A program made the position numbers and the translations under genes. From assembly GCA_021442155.1 (NCBI GenBank), contig CM038221.1, positions 31,587,906-31,651,905 on the forward strand: 64,000 nucleotides of DNA, read 5' to 3'. This stretch comes from Cymbidium sinense (lineage: Eukaryota; Streptophyta; Magnoliopsida; Asparagales; Orchidaceae). The notes beneath the pieces are model-generated. The model was not told where the DNA came from. It was given only the letters and a program-made list of their open reading frames with translations, and made no database searches. Each line of letters starts with the position of its first letter. The first letter of the stretch is position 1. This document shows positions 11,986-23,976 of the stretch, piece by piece.

Positions 11986-12589
11986 ATACCAAATGACCAC
12001 TTTGCCCTTGGGTCAAAGGCATCCCATGAGAAAAGACACTTGCCCAAATAGTCATTTCTCTTCCTTGGCCACTTAGAACATACCATTAGTCCACCTAGGC
12101 ACCAAGACATTGATCATCTGACCCAAGAGGTGGTTAGGGCAGCCATGACTCATGGTGAGGTGAATTCACTTCACATTTTCCATTGGAACACTTGGAATGA
12201 AGGACTTCCACCTCCCCTTGCTAGGACACCCACTTGTCCTTCATGGCAGCCACCTCCCATGCCTTAGCCAACCAAAATAAGCCACGTATGATGATTCCCC
12301 TCCATTTCCAACCACCTTAAGCCAAGGACACCCATTTTTGGAGCAAAAAATTACAAAATGAGGTGATTTTTGGCCACATTTGACACCAAAAAAATAGATG
12401 GAGCAAACTCATCCTATTCTCCTCATTTCCATCCCATATAGCTCCCAAAACAATCGACAATCATTTACACTTGAGTTTTGAGCAAAAAATAAACAAATCA
12501 AGTGGATTTCAGTGAGGAAGTGGTGACCACCAGTAGATATATCATTCCAAAGTGAAAGCGAAGGTCTAGGCTCATTCCAAGACTTCTTC

Positions 12590-13210
12590 CCCCACTTAAG
12601 AGCATGCTCGGATCATCATCATCGTCAAAAATCATCCCCGGCGAGGTAACATTCAAGAAAACCTATAGCTGGCCTTAGGATTTCTTATTTGTGATAGATT
12701 TTGTTCAATTTTAGGAATTTATCCTTAGAAATCCCCTGCATTTTTTATTGTATTCAATCCTAAAATGAAATAGAATCTTTCCGATGTGAATCGCCATGAA
12801 AATGAGATGATCGGATGAAATTTCATTTATATTTTGCATTTTTCCCTCGATTTATTATTCTCGGCCTTTAATAGTCATCGATCCCCATTTATGGGATCGG
12901 ATGGCTCATCTGCGTGATCTCATTTTGGCCCTTCATATCGCATGGATCGAATCTGGACCATCCGATCCGCGATCGGGCAGCTCAGATCATGCACCGATCG
13001 CACGTTTTCACCTTTGAATCTTGCAGATCAAATCTGGACCATCTGATCCATGATCGAATGGTCAAATCTGATCTGCACATTACTTTCCTGTGCAGCTTTC
13101 GCTTGCAGCGTGCGTCACCGCGTGTATCGCGCATCGCGTTGCGCCACATGCCACATGAAATTGTGCATCCAATGCATCATGCGTTCATCAATTGCGACGG
13201 TCGACTTCGG
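12590..13210 (+). other. GATC/CpG-rich block of the LTR
   Basis: A stretch of near-normal GC with many CGATC/GATCGG motifs inside an otherwise AT-rich LTR. Counterparts: 20965-21480, 28590-29260, 42440-43095, 51960-52480. The open frame at 12914-13255 lies in it but is not kept in other copies. Possibly the regulatory part of U3. Confidence 0.6.
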
Positions 13211-14929
13211 TTAAGTGGGAAATTAGGGTATTTTCTAATTTTAATATTTATTTAAAACACCTAATACTTCAAAAATTCATATAAACTAAAATACTTAACA
13301 AAAATTACAAATAAGGGCTTGTTTGATTCATCTTTTCAAAAGGAATACAATGAATCAAAAATCCCCAAACTTTACGAAATATTTTGAGCTTAATTTAAGT
13401 TTTAGTAAAAATCAAACTTCATTAATTAAACTAAAAATATACATCCGATTAAGTTGAAATTTCGAGGGTTTAAAATTGAAGTTAAAATACACCTACCATA
13501 AAAATTTCAAATCAAAATAGCTTCTGAACTGAAAGATATTGAATTTTGAAATTCAAATAATTTATTTTAATAAAATAAATTAACATACTTTAGAAAAATC
13601 ACTTAAATCAATTGAAACTTTAAAAAATCATAATAAATCATAGAAAAATCATAAAAAGATAAATAAATACTCATTTTAAAAGTATTTCAGAGAGAAATCC
13701 ATTAAAAGTAATTCCAATCGATTTTGAATAGTAATTAAGGCTTAATTTGGGTTGAATGGAAAACTTAATTAGATTAATTACTCTTCAATTACTCAAGTAA
13801 TTAATTCCAAACTTTCTAAGATTGTTTAATGGGATGACCCCTACCTCCCATAATTTTCATGGGATTTATTGCTTGGTTAATCAGGGAAATTACTTGTTTT
13901 AGCCCTAATTACTCTCTTAATTAATTAGGTGATTAATTAACATTCTAAATAGAAAGGAAACCATTAATTAAACTTGCTAATCATCGTATAGCAGTGAATG
14001 GACTTGGAGAATGATATTGAGACCTCTTTCCCATTCTTTTCCCTAAGTTAACTTCACTTGACTTGAAACTAATTAATTATTTAATTCATTAATTAAAAAT
14101 GGCTTAATTAACCAAATTAAAATTTAAATCACTCTAGAACTCATCTAAATAAGTTTCTTGGGTGGATATTTAGGTGTTTAATAACCTAAAGCTATTTGAG
14201 AAATTTATGGTTAACCTACATTTGTGGAGAGGCTATAAAAGTACTTAATTAAGTTCCTTAACCTAATTAATTATGAGCTAATTGGATTAGGCCCTTTCAT
14301 TTCTTAAGACCATGCAAGTTATTTTCCATTCATATCATGTTGGCTCATAATTATTTAATTAATTACTTTAAGGTAAAGGGTTAATTAATGAACTTAACTC
14401 ATATTGCAACCTAATTAATCCATAAAATTAACTTAATTTTTTTTCATTGAAATAAATTTATTAACCAATATGGGAATGAGTTAGGAGCAGCAAATTATTG
14501 AATCTCCTCTTTTCTCTAGATCAAATCAAACATCCAAAAATAACGTAATAAGAAGCTTTGGTTTATTTTAAATAAGCTTATTTAATATGATTATCCTTAG
14601 GAATTAGTTGGATTGAATGAAATTATATGCTTGTGTCTCTTCTTTTCCAATCATATTAAATATTTCATGCCACTTGATTCATGCATTCATTTCTTTCAAA
14701 ATTAATTAAAATAAATGATTTCCTTTATGTCAAGTTGCATGTGTTGCTTAATTAAAAATATGTGGCTATTATCACTATTAAATCTCAAATATATTTTCAA
14801 AAGCTTATTAATGAATAATAATATAAGCACATTATGACTTTAGTCATATATATACATAGGAGGTGCATGTGAATATAAGCTTAGTGTATGAAGTGAAGTT
14901 TCTTTCTTACATTCATATGTTGATTTGCT

Positions 14930-15420
14930 TAAGTAAGAATGTTAGTGGGTATATTAGTTTGGACATCCCAGGGACGCAGGACTTTAAGTAGCCCTAAGGA
15001 GGTTCTTACCTCACTCCCTTGGTGCAAAACAATTACGACGTACTTGATTAATTTTATTCTTATGCATTTTGATATTAGAATTTAGATAGAGCTTTAATTC
15101 ATTCACATAAATAAATCAATTAAATCAAACTCTACTTTTGCATAGTTTTCTATTCTTATAATTGTTTATACATCCATATGTATTTAAGAATAGCAGGTAT
15201 ATTAATGTAGACATTCTAGGGATGCACGACTTTAAGTAGCCCCAAGGAGGTTCCTACCTCGTTCCCCTTATGTAGAACAATGGTGATGTACTTGTTTAAA
15301 ACTTTTATACATTTGAATGTGTATTTAGCTAATGAATGAAAACTCACCTTTTTTTTTATTAAAAAGACATGCATTCATATTTTGTTCAAGTGGTTGGATT
15401 GATCAGTCATATGATTTAGA
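14930..15420 (+). repeat. LTR subrepeats, two copies, younger type (copy A)
   Basis: Two ~240-bp direct repeats with cores at about 14962-15045 and 15207-15295: GACAT(C/T)C(C/T)(C/A)GGGA, then CTTTAAGTAGCCC, AAGGAGGTTC, then ACCTC and a GTGCAAAACAA...GACG/GATGTACTTG tail. Other LTR copies carry three. Confidence 0.85.
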
Positions 15421-16561
15421 GCTCTTTTCTTATGCTTTTGTATAAGAATTTAAATAGAGCTTTAAATTAATATGACAAAATAATTCAACCAAGTGAAACA
15501 TCAATTATAAATACATTTACTTACATTCATCATTTAAGTGTGCTAAGATATAAATTGCATGTATAGTTATGTTCAGGACTTAATCATATGCATGATACAT
15601 ATGATGGAAAGAAATGAACAAACATGTATTATGTGATAGTAATTAATTCCAATTAATCTTAAGAGGCCTTTCTTATTGAATGAGATTATTTAAAATGAAA
15701 CAAAACTTAGGATTATTTAAAATATATAATAAGTCATTCACTAAAGAGAATTATTTAATTAATTGACTTTAGAAATGACTTAAGGTAGGGATAAAAGAGA
15801 GTGAATCTCTTTTTCTCTCTCTCTATAACACTTAGTTGTTTGGTGTAGGTAAAATTTGACAAAAGAAAATATTAAGTAAAATTTATAAATTAATTAAACC
15901 ACTAAAGGTGAAACCACCCTTTAAATTGAATCTTTCTACACTTAGAAAATTTTAACTCGAAAGCCTAGTTAGGACATACTACACAAACCTTTACACACAC
16001 ATTAGAATTAAGTCACCACTTCTAGCTTTATGTTATGGTGATGCATGGTTTGTTGTATGTTTTATTTTGTAATGTATTATTTTTGATTGGATGTTAGGGT
16101 GTATACTTTGTAGACTGGATGTTAGGCAGTGATTAACCTAATTATATTTTCTATAAGAGATTGTGCTTATGGGGTGCTCAAAAATAATAATAAATGCTCT
16201 CTTTTGTAGGTTGCTTAGGCCCTAAGCATAATCCAAGTTAGGACAGGTGTGCTTGGTTACCCATGTGCAAGGTGCCAAGTCCAAATTATAAATATTATGG
16301 AATGTATGTTTAGCTAACCTCTATTTTGCAGGTGTATTTAGATTTATTCTTTTCATTTAAATATAATTTTGTAATTAAGAATTAGGATTAGTGTTATGGG
16401 AGATTAGGATGAGCAGTGACTAGAAGGCATTGTCTTAGGAGGCCTTGTGATGCCTTTGAAGCAGTAAATCAAAGAAGAGGAAAGAGAAGACAGAATGAAG
16501 AGGAAGACCCCCATAACATGTATTCATCCTTAATTATAATTATTCTTTTGAATCCGGGTTG

Positions 16562-16567
16562 TATAAG
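16562..16567 (+). promoter_or_regulatory. TATA-like motif of LTR A
   Basis: GGTTGTATAAGGGGGAGCTC. Conserved in position in all five LTRs and preceded by a conserved CCCCCATA...ATTCAT block and the palindrome GCTTAGGCCCTAAGC (near 16203). If it is the promoter, U3 is about 6.5 kb. Confidence 0.4.
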
Positions 16568-17479
16568 GGGGAGCTCATATTTTTCTTTTTTTGTTATTGG
16601 TCCGACCGCCTTTTTATTCTTTTACACTAGTTTTATAAAGTTGATTGATGTTTTGTTTAAATTGCACAACATAAATGGCATGCCTTTTCATAGATTCTTT
16701 ATGATCGGTGTTTGTTGCATGGCCTCGATGCGATTAGGCTCTTAGAGAAAAATAAATCTTTTACCCAACTACAACTCATAATTAAATCTCTAAATAACTT
16801 TTAACCTCACATAAAGTCTAGGCATTAAATCAAGATAACTAAAATATTTTAGAAACCCTTTAGCTGGATGTTGTATGCTTAATATCATGCATATCATCTT
16901 GAATCACTCTTGTAAAATGAGGACCTCCATTCTTGCACATATGGGAACCACTTGACCTGTGAGAGCAACTCCTACTAATGGAGCTTCACCCTCTTCTCTC
17001 TTCATTTAGCCCATAACTCATTTCAACATGCATTTAGACATATAAAAAATCTTACGGCCTTTGTCAAATTGAAGTGTCAAATACAAATAAAATTTGAAAA
17101 TATTTACATTAGACTAAGTCATTAATCATACCACTCATGCTCTAGTCTTTTTAGGGAGTGGGTTTAAGGACTTTAGTCTCTTTCTAAATAATAATAACAT
17201 AATTATCTTCTAAAAAATATACAACTTGACCACATGGTTTTAAAGCATAGGAGGAGTTAGCTGACTGCCACTCCAAGAAATTATAAGTCCAACAGTCAAG
17301 AGGTTTACCCCCTCTTATAGTGGTGAACCATTTACTCATCTTTACTTAGATTTAGGACGTGCTTTGGCCCTCACTAAAGCTCACTAGATTTAAGATCTGA
17401 GGTAGCTATTTCCTTTGGGCTACTAGCACGAATCCCCACCTCAAAGGAATTTCCATAACCTTGTGTTATGGAATTTTAA

Positions 17480-17935
17480 GTCCTAGCTTTCTAATAAAAT
17501 ATCAACTTTAATAAAATCAATCCTCTTAATTTCAAATATATTAATCCCAACCACAGGATAGATTATAATGCTCACTAGGTTTCCTAGTTTCATGAGCATT
17601 CCCTACTCATCTCCCTTTGGCTTTGATGATAAGTCTCTCCTTTTTGATCTATCCCGATTGATTTTCCAAATATAACCAATTTATTGATAGTCCTATCTTT
17701 GAAATCTCTAATAAAATGCCAACTTTAATAAAATTGATCCCTTCAATTTCAAACATATAAAGCCAAATCATAGGATAGATTGGAATGCTCACTAAATTTT
17801 CTAATATCATGAGCATTCCCTACTCATCTGACTTTGGCTTCAATAATAAGTCTCTCATTTTTTATCTATCCCATTTGATTTTCTAACATAGCCAATTTAT
17901 TGATAGTCCTATCTTTAAAATCTTTGAAGACAATA
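17480..17935 (+). repeat. 217-bp tandem duplication in LTR A
   Basis: Two diverged copies of a segment containing TTTAATAAAAT..GATCC, GGATAGATT, AATGCTCACTA and GAGCATTCCCTACTCATC. The second starts about 217 bp after the first. Copies B, C and the host LTR have a single unit. Confidence 0.85.
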
Positions 17936-18689
17936 ATTACCTACTTTAATCGAGAGTATTCTTAAGGAACTCACCTTCCTTAGGATGTAATTAACTATGG
18001 GGGCTTGCCCCCATAGGGAACTTCAAATCAGTTTAAATAAATCCTACTTTATTCATCCATGTAAAGTAGGTGAAACATCTCTGGTATATTCGAAGACCCA
18101 TCATGCCTTAGGAGTCCTTATTAGGTGATTAGGTCCATTGTAGGTGATTTCTATCTTGAGATAGTGCACCATTCTTCTTGATGTTGTACCCGATCACCTC
18201 AATAAGTACACCCTTAGATCTGCATGGTGTCCCCCAAACACATAATTCAAAAATAAACACCACAACACTTAACAACTAAGTGTTGTAAAGAGAAAGAAGA
18301 GGATTACCCTCTTCTATCCCTACGTTAAGCCATTTTCTAAAGCATATTAATTTGATTTAGTTATATTAAGTGAATGCCTTATTAAATGATTTTTTTAATT
18401 AATCATAAGTTTAGGTTGACTTTAAATGACCTTATCTAGTATGAAAGGCTTCTTAAGATTAATTTGATTGAATTACTATCACATGAAGTATACTAAGTCA
18501 TTCCTTTCCATCACATGCAACATGCATATGATCAAATCCTAAGTGTATCTATACATACAACATGTTTTAACACACTTGAATGATGAATGTATGTGTATGT
18601 TTGAAGTTTATATTTCATTTGATTGAATTATTTGAACATATAAATTAAAGCTCTATCCAAATTCTAATACCAAAATACATACGGATGGA

Positions 18690-19330
18690 ATCACATAAGT
18701 ACGTGTCCTTGTTAATCAGGAAAGTGACGTAATCAAATGATCTCTTTGGGGGTAACTAAAGCCTCATATTCCGGGGATGCCCATACTATATACTTATTAA
18801 CATTCTAAACCTATGTAAATCTATACATGAATAAAGAGAAGAGAGCACTAATTTATATATAACATATGCTAATGACTTAGGTGAATATGAATGCATGCAT
18901 CTTTAATAGGAAAAGAGGATCTTCATCTTTTAATTAAACACACATACACATGTATAAAAAGATGCAAGGTGTATGTGCCATTATTAAGTGAAGTGAGGTA
19001 ATCAAATGACCTCCTTGGCTAGCTAAAGCCTCATTCAGATGTCTAGACTAAATACTTGCTATCTTAAATACATATGAATGTATACACAACTATAAAGATT
19101 AAAATCATGCAAAGATTGTATTTTATTTAATTAAATCATTTAGGCATATGAATTAAAGCTCTATCTAAATTCAAATATCAAAATACATAAGAATGAAACC
19201 AAATGAGTATGTGATGTTGTTAAACCACGTAAGTGAGGTAATGAAATGACTTCCTTATAAACTCTTGTATTCCTGGGATGTCCAAATTATATACCCATTA
19301 TTGTTCAAACTTATATAAGTCTATACATGA
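18690..19330 (-). repeat. LTR subrepeats, three copies, older type (copy A')
   Basis: Cores at about 18700-18790, 18990-19060 and 19220-19290. Minus-strand form: GGACATCCC.GGAATAC, GAGG/GAG.CTTTA, GGAGGTCATTTGATTACCTC, CACTTTCC. The TCATTTGATTACC phrase marks the older subtype, shared with C and the host 5' LTR. Confidence 0.8.
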
Positions 19331-19432
19331 ATTATAGGAAATAGAGCTTTATTTAATATGCCTAAGTTATAAACTATGCAAATCCTACGTATATTCATAA
19401 CAATCAACACTCTGTATTGTAATTGATTTATA

Positions 19433-19705
19433 CAATAATAACAACAAGCCTTTATCCCACTAAGTGGGGTCAGCTACATGAATCCTTTGTCTCCATTGTG
19501 TCCTATTATGTGTTGAATTTTCATTTAATTCAAGTATACTAAAGTTATTTTGTATACATCTTAACCAAGTCTTTTTAGGTCTACCTCTACCTTTCTTAAT
19601 ATAAGAAAAATCTAATGCATCTACTCTCCTAATCAGGTCATCGGATGGTCGACACTTTAAGTGGCCAAACCATCTAAGGTGACTCTCTCTAATCTTATCT
19701 GCCAC
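19433..19705 (-). mobile_element. RTE-type LINE, 5'-truncated 3' end
   Basis: Minus strand encodes RESHLRWFGHLKCRPSDD and KGRGRPKKTWLRC, the C-terminal end of a plant RTE reverse transcriptase. The 3' UTR follows (GACCCCACTTAGTGGGATAA) and an end in TTGTTGTTATTATTG, the simple-repeat tail of RTE elements. The homologous region of the host 5' LTR near 50700 lacks this segment, confirming insertion into A'. A clear target duplication could not be defined. Dead on arrival because of 5' truncation. Confidence 0.92.
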
Positions 19706-22700
19706 TAGATTAATATAATAGATTTAAAACTTTGGAAAATAGTTTTGAATTTATTAGTGATAATAGTCACACATATATTTAAGTTAATCCAACACATGCA
19801 AGCTTACATAAAGAAATTCTTTTGATTTATTTGAGTTTGAAAATATAAGTGTATGAATTCAAATGAAATACAACATTTAATGTACTTGGAAAGAAATAAC
19901 CAAATATAACCATATGATTTCATTCAATTATATTAATCCCTAAGGGCAATCATATCAAATAAAATTGTTTAAAAAAAACCCAAAGCTTCTTAACACCATT
20001 TTGAACTTTATGTTTTGATTTAATTTAAGGATGTGAGGGATAGTTTGCTGATCCTATCCCATTCCCATGTTAGTAAATTAATTTGGTTTAATGAAATATA
20101 ATTAGGTTAATTTTATATGTTAATTAAGTTGTATTGTGTAACAAATACATTAATTAACCCTTTCCTATGTTACCTCAATGTAATTAACTAAATAATCATG
20201 AGCCAACATGATATGCATATAGATGAAAAAATAAATTGGCAATGATCCTAAAAAATAAAAGGGGCCTAATGCAATTGGCTCATAATTAGTAGTTAATTAG
20301 ATTAAGAAACTTAATTAAGTTATCTCATGGTTTTCCCACAAATGTGAGTTGGCCATAATTTCTCTAAGTGTCTTTAGGTTATTAAACACCTAAAGATCTA
20401 CCCTTGATTTAATTGATTAAGATCTGATGTAATTCATTTGATTTTAATTAAATTAACTTCATTAATTCTTAATGTTAATTAAATCCATTTTAAATAAGAT
20501 GAATTAGGAGAAATGATTAAAGGGAAGGCCTTGTCATTTTCTCCTATTCATTCATTGTTGATTAATGTTGTATGACCTTTAAAAGTAATTATCTTATTGT
20601 TTGATTAATTAATTAATTTATTAATCACATTAAGAGGTAATTAAACTAATAAATATTAATTACCCTAACTACCTAAGCAATAATTCCCAAGAAAATTATG
20701 AGTGGCATAGGTCATCCCATTATATCACCCTATCAAATTTGGGAGCAATTGCATAGAAAATTAAGGCTTAATTAAGCTAATTAAAATTTTAAACAAAACT
20801 TAATTAAGACTTAATCACTACCAAAAACATAATTAAAAATATTTTTAAATAAATCTCTCTGAAATACCTTCAAAATAAGTATTTAGTTGTATTTTTTATT
20901 TTTCTATAATTTATTATGAATTTTTTAAGTTTTAGCCATTAAATCAAGTAATTAAGCCTAATCCCGTCGACGCCGAGCGGATCGTTGATATGGTACCTTT
21001 TCCCCATGGCATCGTGGGATCGGCTACTTAAAGCCATCTAACGTTGCGCCTACATCGCAGCGGTGGAAGCGCTTTCTTATCCATCATCCAATCTAAGATC
21101 GGATGGCCAGGATTAACCCCGTAGTTCTTAAGGGATTAAATTGGATTTTATCTAGCGAATAATCACGACTATCCATTCCGATCACGTGGAATAGACGGTG
21201 TGCGAGCCATCATCTCTCGAGTGATGAGATATGGACACCGTCCACCTTCTATCGCTCGATTCAAGCTCGGATAGATTTGGGTTTCAACCCACACCATCAC
21301 GAGGTAGATCCAAAGGGATCTACTAGTTGGATTTGCATTACATACCAATTTTCTTCGAAAAGGCTAAATAAATTTTCATTAAAAGCTCAATTTAATGGAA
21401 TTACCTCACCGGAGCTCAAAATCGATAGTAAAATAGACTAAGGAAGCTTCATCTAATAGAGATGAAGCACTTTTGAGTAGCACACATGAGGATTCCTTGT
21501 CGTTTGCTTTATGGGTCACAAAAAACCACTATGCAAGTCGACATTGATCGAACTCGCACCTCCAATGGTCAAGATGCTCAGGAGGCAATTCATTCTTGCT
21601 CGACGGAGGCCGAGGAAAGTGTGGGTGAAAGAAATTTGAGTTTGGTGGAGAATTGGGAAAGTTGGATCAGAAATGGGCTTGCGCTATTTTAGTTTGGAGT
21701 TTTTTGGCATAAGGGAAGCTTGGGAGGCTTAAGGAAGCTCTGGGGATTTCAAAATGACCTCTAGAAGCTTCTAAGAGTGAATGGTGTCAAATTAGATCAA
21801 AATTAGGGGGGTATATCCCCCTCCCTTGGATCGGATAGACGAGATAATCTCCTTGATTTTGGCCATCATGAAAGTGGTCACCGATCCTAGTGTCGACTTG
21901 GTTGGTGGCTCAACCTCTAGGTTGGGATCTATTAGGTTTTGGATAGTGTGGCGGTGTGAGTTAACTCACCTCCCTACAGTCCATGGCCGACCCAGCCCAC
22001 TTGGTTAGGGCTAGGCATGTAGCTCAGGTCCCTATTTGGGTAAGGGAAGGCTGCCAAGGAGAGACAATGGGGGGTTGACTTGCCAAAATTGGGTTTGATC
22101 TCATGTGGGGAGGAAAATCCAAAGGGTAAGGCTTTGGACTGGACCCATTTTGGGTTGGGCTACTTTGGGGCTAACCCAAGGTTAGTTTATGATGAGTTGG
22201 GTCAGGTAGCAAAGGGTAATGGCTTGGTCCAGGTTGGTTTGGCTCAATTTGACCCTTATAGGTCAAATTGGACTAGGTTGGGTTAGGTTAACCAATTGGT
22301 CAAATTGGGTCAAACCAAACTTGAGTCATGTTCAAATGAGTATTTTGGATGTTTTGGTTCAATTGGTTTGAGTCGATTTGGCTTGGATTTGGTTTTGACT
22401 CATTTGGATTCATGTAGGTCAAATGGGCCAAGTTGACCAATTTGACCAAATTGGCCAAATTGGCTTGGGTTATGGGTTGATTCATGTTCAATTGGTTAAT
22501 TGGAGATGATTGTAAGCTTTGGTTTGAATTAATTTGAATTTAGGCCATTTTGACCCTTTAGGTCAATTTGGGCTAAATGGGTCAATTGGGTTCATTTGGC
22601 CAAATTGGGTTATGGCTTTGGTCAAGTTCAACAATCAATTAGGAATGAACTTGAACCATTGGTTGCAATCAATTTGAGTTAGATCATGATTTGATCTAAT

Positions 22701-23976
22701 TTAGTCTTTTAGGTCAAATTGTCAACTTGGGCCAAAGATAGTTAGGTTTGGCTCAATTGATGGTCAAGTCATGTTCAATCATTGATCATAGGTTGGTATG
22801 AATCAATGATTTCAATTAATTTGTCTTGGGCTAAGATTTAGGTAGTTTGGTTCATGTAGGTTAAGAGTGTTGACTTGGTCAAATTACCAAGTTGACTTGG
22901 TTTGACCTAATGATCATCATAAGAGGTTTTGGTAGGCTTGGTTCAATCAAATTTGGGTTGGATTGAAATTTGGCTCAAAAAGGTCCTTTAGGTCACTTTG
23001 GATCAAGTGAGCCTATTGGGTTTAGTTGAGTCAATTTTTGGTTGATTTAGATTTAGTTGAGTTTATATATGGATTTAGGATTTACATATAGCTTTGATTG
23101 TAATTGATTTGGGTCAAATGGGTTTTAATTCATTTGAATATTTCAAGTAAAATGGGTTAGGATATGTTTGAATTGGATTGATTTTATTTTGGCTTGATGA
23201 TTGTAGATTTGATTTATATTTGAGATGATGATTGGGGAAGTGATTGATTCATGAGAAAATCAATTGGATTTGGTTTGGTTTGAATGAAATTTTGGCTAAG
23301 TCCATGGGATTGAATTATATAGCTTAGGATGGATTTGGTTTGGATTTGGTTTGGATTTTGTTTTTGGTCATTTGAATGTAGGTTTGATTTATATTTGGGA
23401 AGATGATTGAAGAAATAATTAATTTATAAGAAAATCAATTGGGTTTGATTTAGTTTGAAGGGGATTTTGGCTAAGTCCATGGGATTGAATTATATGTCTT
23501 AGGATAAGTTTGAATTTGGTTTAGATTTTAGTTGATTTTAATTTGATCATATATTTGGCATGGGTTTATTGGAGAGTTGAATTGAGTCTGATAAAAATCA
23601 ATTGAGTTTGGTTTAGCTTGAATTTGTCTTGGCTAAGTCCATAAGTTTGAATTATGGGCTTAGGATAGGTTTGAATTTGGTTTAGATTTTGGTTTATTTG
23701 TTTCAATCATTTGGTTTGGAAATTGAATTTGGATTTGGTATGTGAATGTATGAATTGAATTTGAGGTTTAGTTTGGGCCAAAGAGGTACATTTCTTTAGA
23801 TAGGGTGTAAATCTCCTAAGTCCTATGGCATGCCTAATCATGATTAGCTTCTAAGTCTCTGACAAAGTGTTCACCCAATTCTGAAGAGTCTTATGACTAA
23901 GGAAGTCTTAGTATCCATAAGACTCCTAAATCTAAGAAGAGAAGATTGAATCCTCACTCCAAAAGTGAGGTCCACA

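Larger units (their letters stand above)
10051..18264 (+). mobile_element. Solo LTR A, complete, 8.2 kb
   Basis: Plus-oriented LTR from TATTGACCTCAC (decayed TGTTGACC) to AATAAACACCACA, flanked by ACACT duplications and inserted inside LTR A'. Layout: an AT-rich block with (T)CAAATC-type degenerate repeats (10250-11200), a TTGACC/GGTCAA-dense block (11205-11985), a GATC/CpG-rich block (12590-13210), a TTAATTAA-rich block (13250-14900), two copies of a ~240-bp subrepeat (14930-15420), a TATA-like motif (16562), then the distal part. A 217-bp tandem duplication near 17480-17935 makes it longer than the other copies. No coding function seen. It belongs to the younger subrepeat subtype shared with copy B. 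Confidence 0.92.
18265..23976 (-). mobile_element. Solo LTR A', right part (5' end of the LTR)
   Basis: Continues 7813-10050 after the copy A insertion. It is the reverse complement of about 10051-15845 of A, ending at 23976 with GGTCCACA, that is TGTGGACC on the minus strand, followed by the target duplication GTATG (23977-23981). It contains three subrepeats of the older type (18690-19330), a short RTE insertion (19433-19705), the TTAATTAA-rich, GATC-rich and TTGACC-rich blocks in reverse order, and no gene. Total LTR length without insertions is about 7.7 kb. Confidence 0.9.

Noticed and set aside
12914..13255. 113-codon open frame in the GATC-rich block of LTR A
   Set aside because: Not conserved in B, C, A' or the host LTR at the equivalent position.
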